Positions 47,046 to 59,089 of a DNA stretch of 64,000 nt are shown here, one piece after another; within the stretch, counting starts at the first letter, position 1; each line of letters opens with the position of its first letter. Origin of the DNA: Pisaster brevispinus (taxonomy: Eukaryota > Echinodermata > Asteroidea > Forcipulatida > Asteriidae); NCBI GenBank assembly GCA_023634235.1, contig JAMKCF010000016.1:9732866-9796865 (forward strand). The letters run 5' to 3'. Below the pieces are notes generated by a model. That model was given only the letters and a program-made list of their open reading frames with translations, searched no databases and was not told the origin of the DNA. The translations under genes were made by a program, and so were the position numbers.

Positions 47046-48750
47046 AATAAAAAAGTTTACACATTGAATATTATTATTTTTATTATTACTATTATCATTA
47101 TTATACTTGGAAGTCTCACAGCTTTTTACTGTATTATGTATATATATAATTTTAAAAAACATCAATTGATCTCCGGAGTAAACTGCTCAATATATTGTGA
47201 AAGCTCTGAGTTGCCGCGTAAAAATAAAATGTGACACAAGAAAAAATAGGTTGCCGCCCAAAAATAAAGCGCCGCGTTAAAACAAAGGCGCACACCGAAA
47301 TCAAAACAAACAAAAACCTGCGCGTAAAAAAATATACAACACCATACTGCCTGGAACGAACGCCCTCAGAAATTATAGTTTCAGTTTTTAAATTATGAAA
47401 AAAAGCCGCCCCTCCACCAAAAAAATAATGAGAACACCATTAATTTGTTGACAGCGCTCATTTTCTTCCAAAAAGCACTCTACAATTAAATAATATCCAC
47501 TAATTTAGTGCCGAGTTCAAGTCTGGTCTCGAAAATTTGTCGTAATGTTAAAACGCCCTCCTGCGGTTGGACTGGTGGGTCTTCCCGACATCCCAGTAGC
47601 TAAGTAAACTTGTGTAAGTCGATTACCGATTCTATTTATAGCGACTTGCGTGAAACGCCTATAAGTGATAATATTGATTTACACAAAGACTCACGTAGAC
47701 TTAGTAAAGTTGAGTAAATCCCTGATGAATCATGCTGAGCTGTGTTTTATGATTGCAGAAAAAAACATAAAACCGTAGTGACTAATAGTCTGATCTCTGC
47801 CTCAACTTCATCCTTGTGACTTTCTAACGTGCATGAGGCATAAATAGTCTGGTGAAGGAGCTCATGATAATTTCAAAATGGCCACAGAGTAGAGCAAAAT
47901 AATGAAAATTTCGCGCAACAGATTATGATTTAGTGTATAAACGAAATACTTCTGGGCGCTGTCATCATCGCTTCAATCTGCTTTCACGAGAAGTATTTGG
48001 GATTGTCTGTGGAAGATTTGTAGCCGTTTTGAAAAAGGTAAGTGATATTTCCCGAAGATGTTTTGTTGAGGGTTTCCGCCCTCCGTTTGTAACACCGGGA
48101 GCTATGCTGCTGTGCTGTACGCGGGCCTGCTGGGCCCGGCTATAACGCGCGCACAGCCGGCAGCCGGTAGTGTTTTTTTCGAATGGTCTTCGAAGACTTT
48201 GGCGGTCTTTGGGCTCCGTTTGCTGCCGAAAAAGGGCACAGTAATAATGCAGCAATTTATGGACAGATTGTTAAACATATTTCAAAAAGACAATTTACAT
48301 CAGATGATCAGATGTTAGATTAGAAAATATGTGAAGGAAATCTCAACAAACATTTTTAGTTTTTAAATTTTAGGGCCTATAGTTTTACTAGTTTTATAAA
48401 AAATATTAATTTATTAATATTAATTGTTTGTAAATTCTGTCAGTGTCAGATTGACATGATACTGTCTGTCGTTTACAAACAGTAAAACACTGTCAATGAA
48501 ACATGACATTAGTAGTACGTACATACCAATTTATCATTTTTATCAATATTATTATATTATTAATGTTTATAAATATCTGATACTAGTTGGGATTATATTT
48601 TTTGTAAATTAATAAATTACAAAATAAACTTTACTGAAAGAATGAACAATTTGAATTTGATCATCAAACTGATTTCTCAATTTGGTTGGGAACATCTGGA
48701 ACATCAGAGGGCCCTCCCAACGGTTGCCACTACTTTACAAATCTGTCTAC
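47046..48750. other. AT-rich spacer with one good plus-strand donor
   Basis: No coding gene recognised. At 48038 the sequence AAAAAGGTAAGTGAT is a strong splice-donor match, preceded by an open frame from 47933 (MYKRNTSGRCHHRFNLLS). This could be a first exon of an unseen plus-strand transcript, but no downstream partner exon is evident. Confidence 0.3.
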
Positions 48751-48761
48751 AAAGCTCGTAT

Positions 48762-48838
48762 AGAGTAGACCCAGTAACTGGGGCGCTGTACTCCTTTTTT
48801 CATAATTGTTTTCATAAGTTACTGGGTCTACCATAGTA
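48762..48838. repeat. Small hairpin element with GTAGACCCAGTAAC arms
   Basis: AGTAGACCCAGTAACTG at the left pairs with AGTTACTGGGTCTACC at the right; spacer about 40 nt. Confidence 0.65.
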
Positions 48839-48949
48839 TAGACACAGATTCATACCATTACCAGACCAAAGTATACGGGGACATCATCATGGTTGGAACT
48901 TAGACAACACTACAGGCTACAACTGCCTTCATTTATAAAAGCCCCCTGC

Positions 48950-49055
48950 GCACAAAAACTGTAAATACAAATTTTCCTTACTCCCGAGTGCATTTGCACA
49001 ATGGAACAAGTTACCACAAGATATTCATCAAGCCCCAACAAATAGGTATTTTTAG
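48950..49055 (+). pseudogene. Remnant of a non-LTR retrotransposon, C-terminal end
   Basis: One frame reads YKFSLLPSAFAQWNKLPQDI and HQAPTNRYF, the usual C-terminal signature (WN-LP-DI) of non-LTR retrotransposon ORF2 proteins. Frames before and after are broken. Confidence 0.55.
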
Positions 49056-49514
49056 GGAAAAACTTTGCAAGCAATGGACAGGGAACACATCATCGGGAGG
49101 GGGTTGGGGGGCACTTCATGTAAAGATGTAGTTCATTCTGCTCAGTCACCTGCATACAGGTACATCCCGATATGTGGAGTTTATGCGGTAGTTCACCAGA
49201 ACCAAAACCAGAATCCCCAGGACATTCCACCGACTGGGTTCCCCCCAAATCCTTTATACAACAATCTTTTCTTTGCAGCGTCATCAAAATAATTTATTTT
49301 ATTAAACTTTTACTCTCCAAACGTTGTTATTATTGTATTAATAATAATAGATGTCTCATAAAATTCAATATGTTACTTGTTTTAAAGTGTTTTTATCTCC
49401 CTCTTGGGATTGTATTTTAATCTACAATGTAATGTAAAGTCATCCATGAATGCATGAATGATAGATCAGCAGAATATTTAAGACTGACAAATGCTGTCTA
49501 ATACATGTATAGGT

Positions 49515-49800
49515 CAGTTGTGGTCGGGTTGGCGTAGGGGGCTTCTTTCCATGTCTTCCACCTCTAAGACCCCGGTTCAAATCCCACTGGGGGCACGATG
49601 TGGGTTGGGTTTTCAGTCCCTACATTGTACCTGATTGCGTGGGTTTTCCCTGAAACAAGTCTCTTCGGTTTTCCTCCCACATCTTAAAAAAAAAAACTGG
49701 TACCGGACTTCCTTCCTTGATTTCTCTCCATGGGGTTCTTGGCAAGTATTTGGCTTAAATTCTGAGAATCCTTGGATCACGACCAAAATTAGGTACATGT
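49515..49800 (+). mobile_element. tRNA-derived SINE (family B)
   Basis: GGTCGGGTTGGCGTAGG and GGTTCAAATCCCACTGG mark the head. The body GGTTTTCAGTCCCTACATTG and the tail match 10490-10790 and 25670-26035. Confidence 0.7.
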
Positions 49801-50824
49801 AAAACTAGTAGCGCCAAGACTTACATGTACATTCACTTAATTTTGCTTTTGGAAAGTTTTTGAAGTTCATGTGTTGCAAACGTTCCAATGGAAATCTTTT
49901 ATATTTCCTAAATAGTTTACATGATTTAAAACAATAATATGCCCTTTTACTGAGGAAAGGACGTGTGCATCAATAAATTGCTTACATACATGTACAACAT
50001 TGAACATTATTTGGTTTTACCCTACATGTGCAGGGCTCGAATTTGGGGAAAAAATCCACAAGACTGCAAGGCTTGTAGCTCAAAACTCTTACTGGACCAG
50101 GAAATTTGTTACAAGACCGGAATCAAATCAAGAAGAACACTACCTACACAGTTTCACATTTGAGCTAATTTTAAATAAAAAAATACAGAGGTATTATTAT
50201 TAAAAAAGACAAGACCGCCGGACTTGTACGGTCCTAAGTTTACTGGCCCGGTGCTAAAATCACTGGCCTCGGGCCTGCGGTCCAGTGTCAAATTCGAGTC
50301 CTGATGTGTAGATCTAGATAAATGGTTTATTGCAGGCCTCCAAATAACCCACGGCACCCACAGCAATTGCCGTAGTGCCCTGTGCTTTTGCTGTGGTGCC
50401 CTTTGCAAAGTTCCAATACAAATTTACATTTTTCCCCCTTTACCTGCTTGTGACCAAGTTGGAAAATTGCCGTGCCCCTTCAAGAGCGAAGTTCAAGGCC
50501 TGTTATTGAATTCAAAATAATAAAAAAAAGTCATCACAATCAGAAGATTTAATTGCGTCTAAATTTTCATAAATTCATTTAAAAATTCGTTAGAAAATTG
50601 CAACAACGATATTTAAACAATACAGAGCAATATTAAAAGGAAATGGACATTACATGTAAAAAGGCACTCAGACTGATTACACTCGACAAGAAGGGAAAAG
50701 GGATATGAGGGTGATCAAAGGGTACGAAGGGGAATAGAAAAATGTACACGTAGTGTGTGTGTAAAAAAAGCACTGTATGCTCAGTACTTTCCCAAGTACT
50801 GTAGAAAAAAAAAGTCCACAGGCT

Positions 50825-50905
50825 CATTGCTCGGGTGGGATTTGAACCCATGACCTTTGCCATTCTAGAGCAGATGTTTTACCACCGAGATTGCCCGGTA
50901 GCTAG
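50825..50905 (-). mobile_element. tRNA-derived SINE head (family D)
   Basis: Reverse strand: GGGCAATCTCGGTGGTAAAA, then ATGGGTTCAAATCCCACC. The arms suggest a tRNA-like head with a diverged acceptor stem. Confidence 0.55.
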
Positions 50906-51343
50906 AGGGGCAGTTCGAATCCTAATGTATGTTTCAGCAGCTGATACCATGACAATATATGTTAAATTTGCATCGGGGATAATAAATGTTTGGTTTTACC
51001 CCTACACCAATGTGTGTAAAGCTCTCGGTTTTTTTCCAAGTGCTGTGAAATGCTTTACATTGAATAAATTGTGATCTACTTGATGTATTATTTACATCAA
51101 GAGGCAGTTCAAATCCTAATACATGTATGTTTTAGCAGTGAAAATTCATGAATAATGGCATAAGTTTTTCTACAATTACATATTTTTTAAAAGTAGCTTT
51201 CAACATGCATGAGGCAGCATCTTATTTGTAATAAGTCAAACCATCATACATTGTAAGTAACCAAGCTAAGGCTTGGTGGAGAAATAGTCTGGCCCCCTTC
51301 TTTTTATGATTTTGGCACTGAAAATATGAAGAATTGTAGCATT

Positions 51344-51522
51344 AGGCCTTTATCATGGTGCAACCATCTTGGTCATGTTCCCTGTATCCAGTAACATTTA
51401 TGAATGCTAATATTCATCGTACAAAAAGGAACGAGATTATTGGCCCTTCCAGCCTCGGTTTGGTCACATTGATTCGAACAGTTGAAAAAAAAATCAAGAT
51501 GGCTGCACCATGATAAAGGTCT
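51344..51522. mobile_element. Fold-back MITE, TCATG-type ends (copy 2)
   Basis: GGCCTTTATCATGGTGCAACC and GGCTGCACCATGATAAAGGTC are inverted repeats. Same family as 4931-5104. Confidence 0.75.
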
Positions 51523-51969
51523 ATTGCACACTACATGCATGACAGAGATTGTTGAGCATCGGGTGCAAGATTCACAGAGAACAGACCGCGCTGTACGCAT
51601 GTTACATTTTATTAATATACACTCAGCTCCCCTGTGGACTGCTTTTAAGTTCTACCAGATGTGTAGCTTACAACAACCTGTGTCCATATTAATGCCTTTA
51701 GCATGTTTAGCAGGGTTAGCAGGAGGTGCGTCAGACATGTGCGCAAATACTGTACAATGACTCAGGTTGCAGCCTGTAATCATTTTTTGTAGTCAGGTGC
51801 AGGCTACACACTGCATGATCACTTTGCTCACTACAGTTATGATTATGAGTCAAACATTGTACATGTACTTACTGTAAACGTGCATTTTTGAATACACTTC
51901 ATTGCACACCAAGTACAGGTGTACAATGTACAGGTGTACTCTGATCTCTGTACTCAGGTATTATGTAAT

Positions 51970-52404
51970 GGTAATACCATAAGAGTGGGGACAGGTAGAA
52001 CAAAGGAATACAAAAGGGACAATGCTGTCCTCACATTGGAATCCTTCATATTTTTGTGTCCTCACATTTTTTCGTGCGCTTAGTCTATGGAGAGTGTTAA
52101 GTTAGAGGGACAAAGAAAGTCCTCACATAGATAGCAATAAATTGATACATGTACAGGTGTACTTTCTGTACTCAGGTACTGTACTATGTATAATGTACAT
52201 GTACATCATGTACATCCATCAATTTATTGTTATCAATTTGAGGACTTTCCTTTGTCCCTCTATAAACTTAACACTGTCCCATGGACTAAAGCGCATGATA
52301 GAATGTGAGGACACAAAAATACATCTGGACCTATGTGAGGACAGCATTGTTCCTTTTGTACGTTCCTTTGTTCTACTGTCCTCTTCTCTTCTGATAATAC
52401 CATG
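51970..52404. repeat. Very large inverted repeat, arms about 175 bp
   Basis: The left arm (about 51970-52150) and right arm (about 52215-52404) are near reverse complements: GTAGAACAAAGGAA/TTCCTTTGTTCTAC, ATGCTGTCCTCACAT/ATGTGAGGACAGCAT, AATAAATTGATACATG/CATCAATTTATTG. The spacer is made of TGTACATGTACA words. Confidence 0.85.
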
Positions 52405-52439
52405 ACAGTGTGAACCCTATACGGGACTGGCCTAGAAAA

Positions 52440-52615
52440 CGGTGCAGGTCGGAAAAATTGTGGCAAGGCCATTTTCACTTTGCGAAAGGCACCTCCATTG
52501 GAAAAATATATTTGTTAAAGTGTATGAGAAACGTGCAAGGGAGCACAGATGCCAAGACTAGGGTAACAGAGGCCATGGCCTCTATGGCCTCTGTGTAATT
52601 CCAGGCCTGACAGTT
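52440..52615. repeat. Dispersed repeat with AACAGAGGCCATGG (copy 2)
   Basis: GGCAAGGCCATTTTCACTTTGCG and GTAATTCCAGGCC as in 44635-44835. Confidence 0.65.
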
Positions 52616-53540
52616 GTGAAGTATACCTAATTTATGTGACAACTTTGCAACACAATCATTCAAGACTGTAGTATGTAGCAGGCCCCCCCCATTTTTTTCC
52701 AAACTGGGGGCTATTCTGGCAATGTCTGGACACAAAGGTTGAAAGTTTGACTGAATTGAAATGAAGTCCATGGAATGTTTTTATACTTAATGATTGTGTT
52801 TTGTTTTAAAAGCTCTACTGCGTATGGCGTAATCTTTGGTTTTTGTTTTGTTTTTTTGTCGCAATTCACCCGTAATGTGTAATGCCCCACAATTTGTTTG
52901 AGTCGGCCTGACGCTACAAAACATGTAGCTTGTGCAGGGAGAGAACTCTAATTACTAAACACAGGGCTCATTCTTAACCATGTTAACACTTTTAGCCCTG
53001 CATACATTTTCTAGCACTTGCACTGTAGGCTACACAAAATTGTGCAACCTACAGGTTGAAATTGCCCATACATTATACTTTTTCAGATGTGATCAAGAAA
53101 TTTTAATAATTTGTTAATTTGTTTTTGAGTGTGTGAATGTGACTTCATTTGACCATTACATGTACATGTACATGGATGTACCTGGCATTAGTACATGTAC
53201 ATGTATATCTTCCCACCTAAATCTGATTTTCAGATTTTTTGGCCACTCAGAAAAATAAGCAAAATTGTTATTAAAATACAATGTAGCCAGAAAAGTCTAT
53301 TGAAGCCTACCATGATCATTTACTCAACAAAATTGTCCTACTTTTTTTTCCAGGGCCAAATATTATCATGCCTGCATTAAAACTTGTTGTGGTTGCTGAA
53401 AGATACATGGGACAATTACTTGTTTACAATCTTGGCTTCTACATTAAAAACTTGCAGGGGCCAAGTAAAATGCACTCAGTTACTAGCCCCGGCTACTTTA
53501 CCAAAAGCACAGCGCAAAGCCTCATACAAATGTACATTAT

Positions 53541-53874
53541 CAGGGATGTGATTTCTCCGATTTTTTTCCAGAAACCCAAATTATTTTTACCCCCCACAAA
53601 AAAATATCTATATATATATATAATAAAATAAAATGAATTAATTAATAAAAATTAGTTATTAAAAATAATAATAATAATTAAGACCATAACAAAAAATGAA
53701 AATATAACCAAATAGAATGCCCCAGAGTGTAGATTAGGGCTTTTAAAACAGAAGATAATGTAAATGTAACATGTCAGTAGGCTTCGAACTTGCAAGTTTT
53801 CGCCCTCGCAAGCTCGTTTCGCACTTTGCGCTCACAGTTCAGGTTTTTTTTTTCAACAGCCTATCACACCTCTG
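53541..53874. mobile_element. hAT-type MITE with CAGGGATGTGAT ends (copy 3)
   Basis: CAGGGATGTGATTTCTCC left; the right end is slightly decayed (CCTATCACACCTCTG). The inside shares TTTCGCCCTCGCAAGC and GCGCTCA with the copy at 10335. Confidence 0.75.
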
Positions 53875-54239
53875 ATTATACAGTACAGTGTGTTTGCACC
53901 AATAGTACAATTCGGTGTACACAAATACACTAAACGTTTTTTCCTATTGCCAGTTGTTGCGGGATTGTACCCTGTAGGGCAGGCATCCTGCACACATTCC
54001 TATCACGAATTGTAGACTGCAGCTTACAGTGTTACCGGCATTGGTCAGAACACCCAATACTTGAAATATTGCGGTCAAATTTAATACGACAAGTATTTAT
54101 TACACAAGAATACTATTAAATGGAGAATGTGGATGGAGGGGGATTGGTACGGTGTGTGTGGTAAATATTGCTCAATGCAAATGGTAAAGCAGAACTACAA
54201 GTAGGCTGTAAAAAATAAGGCTAAGAAATGTACATTTTC

Positions 54240-54880
54240 CAGGGGCAACAAAAAGGCTACGACTTCAGTGGCCTTTATGAATCATTGCCTCAGTGCCCCT
54301 TGAAATGTTCATGTAAACAGTGTAGAAGTTGTTAACTTCTCTCGTAGAGGTGCCCTTTATTGAAAAACTGCCCTGCCCTCGTAAAAAAAAAGTACAAATG
54401 TATGCCAGGCCTGAGGCTCTTGAGACCAGGGGCAGCAAGAGGCCATGGTTTCAGTGACCTTTATGAATCATTGCCTCAGTGCCCCTTGAAATGTTCAAGT
54501 AAACAGTGTATAGTTGTTTATTTCTCTTGTAGAGGTGCCCTTTATAAAAAAAAACTGCCCTGCCCTCGTCAAGAACAAAGTACATGTATACCAGGCCTAA
54601 GGCCCTTGAGACCAGGGGCAGCAAGATGCCATGGTTTCAGTGACCTTTATGAATCATTGCCTCAGTGCCCCTTGAAATGTTCAACAAAACAATGTAGAAG
54701 TTGTTAACTTCTCTCGTAGAGGTGCCCTTTATTGAAAAACTGCCCTGCCCTCGTCAAAAAAAAGTACAAATGTATGCCAGGCCTGAGGCCCTTGAGACCA
54801 GGGGCAGCAAGAGGCCATGACTTCAGTGGCCTGCATGAGTCATTGCCCTAGTGCCCCTTGAAATGTTCTAGTAGATAGTC
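54240..54880. repeat. Tandem repeat, about 185-bp unit, about 3.5 copies
   Basis: Unit begins near GGGGCAGCAAGAGGCCATGG and runs through CATTGCCTCAGTGCCCCTTG, CTCGTAGAGGTGCCCTTTAT and AACTGCCCTGCCCTCG. It is related to the single copies at 44635, 52440 and 61222. Confidence 0.85.
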
Positions 54881-55320
54881 AGACATCTCTCGTACATAAA
54901 GGTACCGTTTATAAAATTAAAAAACCCTGCCCTACCCTTACAAGAACGAAGTAAATCAGCCCTTAAGCAAGTCCAAGACAACCATGAGGCCCCGTTGGTT
55001 CAATGGTGTGCATCATTTGAAATGTAGTCTACTGTACAAGCCTGGCAAGTGGCAACCAGTGGGAAAAAAAACCAAAGCACTTTAGTCAGGTTAGTGTAAA
55101 ACATGAAAATGGACAAAAATATTCTATTGTAATATATTCAAAGCGAACAGAAACAGTGGATAGAGAAACATGAATATTTGAACAGGATCCCAGTGTGAGT
55201 CATAGCTGTACCGACTAAACACACAACTCTCATAATGTCAGTTTCTACACACTTTAAAGGGGTGTCCAACATTCACCAAATTGAACAAAAATAATAGTAC
55301 AATCCTCTTAACTCAACTAA

Positions 55321-55570
55321 GGCCCAATTTCATGGCTCTGCTTACCGTAAGCAAAGAATCGGCACTTACGGAAGCAGGGAATTCCGCGCTTACGCCAGGC
55401 GTATTTCACGGGTTAGCAGAGATTTTTTGCTTGTGCGCGTGCTTACTCCACGTTACTAGGCATTCTTTGCTTACACAGCCTAGAGCAGAAATTCGGCGCT
55501 TGCACAGTAAGCAGAGAATGGTGATCGCAAGCGCAGAATTCGGCGGTAAGCAGAGCCATGAAACTGGGCC
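55321..55570. mobile_element. Fold-back MITE with GGCCCAATTTCATGGCTCTG ends
   Basis: Left GGCCCAATTTCATGGCTCTG and right CAGAGCCATGAAACTGGGCC. Inner words GGTAAGCAGAG and GTAAGCAAAGAAT recur in both orientations. Confidence 0.75.
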
Positions 55571-55574
55571 TCTG

Positions 55575-55995
55575 CTGAGTTTACATTACATTGAAGAAAC
55601 CCTACCCCTACTGCCTCAATCCTCAAAAATCAACTGCTATGAGTTTATGTAGGATCCCTTCTGCCTCAATCCTCCAAAATCAACCAATATGGCCCTGTGA
55701 GTTAATGTAGGATCCCTACTGCCTCAATCCTCCAAAATCAACCAATATGGCCCTGTGAGTTTATGTAGGGTCCCTACTGCCTCAATCCTCCAAAATCAAC
55801 CGATATGGCCCTGTGAGTTTATGTAGGGTCCCTACTGCCTCAATCCTCCAAAATCAACCGATATGGCCCTGTGAGTTTATGTAGGGTCCCTACTGCCTCA
55901 ATCCTCCAAAATCAACCGACCTGAATTATTGACCTCTTTACATGTTCATGTATACGTAATGTCAATTTTGCCTCAATCCTCCAAAATCACCATAA
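55575..55995. repeat. 58-bp minisatellite, about 6 copies
   Basis: Unit CTACTGCCTCAATCCTCC, AAAATCAACCGATATGG and CCCTGTGAGTTTATGTAGGG; the four middle copies are nearly identical. Confidence 0.9.
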
Positions 55996-56064
55996 ACTTC
56001 TTTTGGTTTTGAGGACTCTACAGTAGTTTAGGGTTGGGGTTTAGGGTTTTAACTGTGAGTGTGA

Positions 56065-56345
56065 ATCAGGGTTTGATACAGGCCGATACGTGCGAATTGT
56101 GTGTCGATACGCACAAATTTCCGCCGATACGCAAAATCTAATTTTTTATTTTTGTTTTTTAAATCGAGTGAAAACCATAAAGAATGCTCCAGATACATGT
56201 ACATGTAGGGCTTTAAAAACCAAGATAAACACCAAGTAGAAAACATTCCGAAGATGTTGTTTCAATTTAGCGCGCTTCGGCCAAACATCAAACAAATTTG
56301 GTTCAGAACGCCCCGCAGTTTTAAAAAAAAACCTGGGGAGAACCC
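56065..56345 (-). repeat. Dispersed repeat ending GGTTCTCCCCAGG, minus copy
   Basis: Reverse complement of 63083-63372 over most of its length: CAACATCTTCGGAATG, TTCTACTTGGTGTTTATCTTGG, GGCCGAAGCGCGCTAAATTG. Confidence 0.7.
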
Positions 56346-56506
56346 GTAAATAGTATGGTATCATGTAGCTTATAATATCAAGTATAAATAAAGATAGGGT
56401 CATAAAGGTTGGTTTTTGTTAAAGTAAGGCTGATTTATTGACAGAATTGTCAAGAAAGATGCAAAAAAAATCTGTCACAGTATTCTCACAAGAACGTAGT
56501 AGAATC

Positions 56507-57861
56507 TAAGCTTGGGCGATACCACGATATTATCGAATATCGCGATACCATTTCTTGAACGATTACAATATCGCGTCGATTTTTTTTAAATCGAGACATC
56601 GTTAAATCGCGGTATCGATCAAGTATCGCGATACATTTCCTAGAGCTTGCAACTACTGAGAGTTGTTTCATAACAAAGAAAATCACAGACCGCAACCGCA
56701 AGATTTCTCCAGGATGACCCAATCGAGTTTCTTCGAATAAACTACCAACATCAAAGCCACAGCGATCATGCGGTCTCGCAAAGACACTGCTGAAAAAAGC
56801 TTCTCCTTTTGAGTGCATGCAGCTCAGGGCCGAGGCGGCGGCCGTACACTCGTTCATCCGTCGAGCGCATTCAACGGATTTGCACACCGAATTGGAAAAA
56901 CGTGCGCGCAATTTACCTATTGCACTCTGCGCTCAACGCTCAACACACACCATCCAGTACACGTGCGCGCGGCACATTGAATTGTGGGTATTTTTTTCGC
57001 GGGGTGAACGTGGGACGTGACGACGGCCGTGAATCGGAAAAAAGAGACGCAAATCACGGCTATATCGGTAAATTTGTCTTGATGAGTTCTGTGGTTTTTT
57101 TCCCAATCTTGTTTAAAACAGTTGGTCAATATCAGACATTTTGTCGATGGAACACCATTTTTTTTATTGATTTGTCAATTTTTTAAATAAAAAATAAAAC
57201 AACTATTATTATCATGCCGTGATGCACATGTCTGGGGAAGCCCAGGCTGAGCAACGGACGCGGTAAAAACTAATTTCTCATTGGCTTAGATCGCGGTCAG
57301 TTTATTCATGGTACGTTTTCGCGGCTGTAACAACTGACCAGTGATTATAAAAAATGTGCGTGATTGGCTACATTCATGGGGAAGCCCCAGGCTGAGCAAC
57401 GGATGCGGTAAGGACCAATTCCTCAATGGTAAAAAGATCGCGCGTGGGCAGCAGTTTATTCGCGATGAAATAAAATGTGCGTGATTGGCTAAAAAATTTA
57501 GCCGCCAGAAGAGGACAACGAATCTTATTGGTAGTTGGAGCTCGGGTTGTTTCGATAATGGCACCAACTGACAAACTGCCGTTCATAGACCAATCAAATA
57601 ACATCACTGCGGATTCGGTCGGCAATCCTCTGTGATGTGAGTTCGGTTTAGGTAGGCCTGCTGCAGGATTCTCCCCACATTGTAGCCATTATGTTTCTTG
57701 TTTACAAGGCGCATGCTCTGCACTTTGTGAGAGCAATTCTGTGGCTGTTGACGCCGGAATTAAATGGTTTTTGTTGACGTCATGAATATATCGCGATATC
57801 ATCGAATATCGCGATCTATTTTTGACGATATATCGTGGATGAAAAAAAGCAGTATCGCATA
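56507..57861. mobile_element. hAT-like DNA element, 1.35 kb, with 8-bp target duplication
   Basis: GTAGAATC flanks both sides (56499-56506 and 57862-57869). Subterminal parts are full of TCGCGATA/TATCGCGA words in both orientations (56513-56640 and 57781-57858). Inside is CpG-rich unique sequence (56690-57070) and a two-copy internal repeat (57230-57360, 57370-57490; GAAGCCCAGGCTGAGCAACGG). No transposase recognised, so it is probably non-autonomous. Confidence 0.7.
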
Positions 57862-57889
57862 GTAGAATCCATCCACGTTTAGTGAGGTG

Positions 57890-58010
57890 GCAGCGGGTAC
57901 CAACCAAATCTCTGGCCGCAGCATTCGCGAGTGGACACCAACCCTCAGAGAAAAATATGAGAAACAATTCATGCAATGCATTGTTTCTCAGATTCAAAAT
58001 GGTTATTGCA
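57890..58010. repeat. Dispersed repeat with GAGAAACAATTCAT hairpin (copy 2)
   Basis: TCTCTGGCCGCAGCATTCGCG and hairpin arms TGAGAAACAATTCATGCA/TGCATTGTTTCTCA; same family as 14995-15125. Confidence 0.65.
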
Positions 58011-59089
58011 TGCTTTGTATTGATTTCTAATCAATGGTGGGCATTTTAGACAAAATAATTTTGCAGGATGATGCTGCCTACCATTACATGTACCATCATC
58101 TTTAAAATTATAACAACAAAAGCCTGCCGATTGAAGGTGCACAGTTTTTTTTTTTTCGGGGGCCATTACCAAATTATGAAGGTCCTACCTTTAAGTACAG
58201 TATGTACAATGTACTTTATGGCTGGACAAGAGAACATCAAAACAGATGTTTGGCAGTGATCGTGTACGAGACCTTGTAAGTGCCCCATACAGAAAACGGA
58301 TCTAGGCACAGATGTGACAGTTTTGTCATTTCAGCACCTGTTGAACAGTCATGTACCTATGTATTGTCAAATGTGTGCCGACAATACATAGTACATAACA
58401 TCAAGCCAGCTTTTGATCGCTGAGCTTCATCATGTACATTATGCATTACGCCAGGTGATTACGCCAAACAACTTTTTAGCCGTTTTTTTTTTTCTTTCTT
58501 TTTTCTCTTCCTCTATTTTGAGTGCCATAGAAAACTGAAAAACACTGAAAGGTTAGCGTTTTTGGATGAAAAACCAAAATTGCAGACTTTCTGATTCTGT
58601 ACAGGGATGATACAACTTGTTCAACAAGAAAAATAATCACAGCAAAAGTGATGATTCCTACATGTAGGTACAGCCCCTGGGAAAATCGTGTGAATTTCTT
58701 TGGCTCGGTGAGGAGTGAATGACGCAATATGTTTAAAATTGTGTGAGTGCTAAAGAGTTAATATCAGTTTCTGGTACAGACAGCTTATTATCTGGTTATT
58801 GCTTTTTTCCAATAGGAGCCCAAGCTGGGAACTCATGACTTCCTTAACCGTCGCTCCGCCCTCTGGGTAGTCGTCCCTGTCTACCTGTTCATCATAGCAA
58901 CGTGGGCTGGTTCCAGAGGTGGTAATGGCAGAAGTTTCAGCAGCCCGTGCATCATGCCCCTCTGTTGTAGGGTGTAGTGAGGACTTTGACATTCTTGATG
59001 GGTAAGAAAACTGTTATTTGAACCCTGACCTCTGACATTGCCTGACCTCTGACATTGTCAGGAGACACTTGACCCATAAGGCCATGTCA
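58011..59089. other. Stretch with an ambiguous exon-like segment
   Basis: 58817-58980 has strong splice-like borders on the plus strand (TTGCTTTTTTCCAATAG before, GGTAAGAAA at 58999), with an open frame containing LWVVVPVYLFIIATWAG that stops before the donor. The minus strand of the same bases is also open from ATG 58992 (MSKSSLHPTTEGHDARAAE, YDEQVDRDDYPEGG) with plausible codons. I cannot decide between them and recognise neither product. Confidence 0.3.

Noticed and set aside
48112..48318. Short plus-strand open frame after the candidate donor
   Set aside because: Lies beyond the strong donor at 48038 and shows no family similarity or splice borders.
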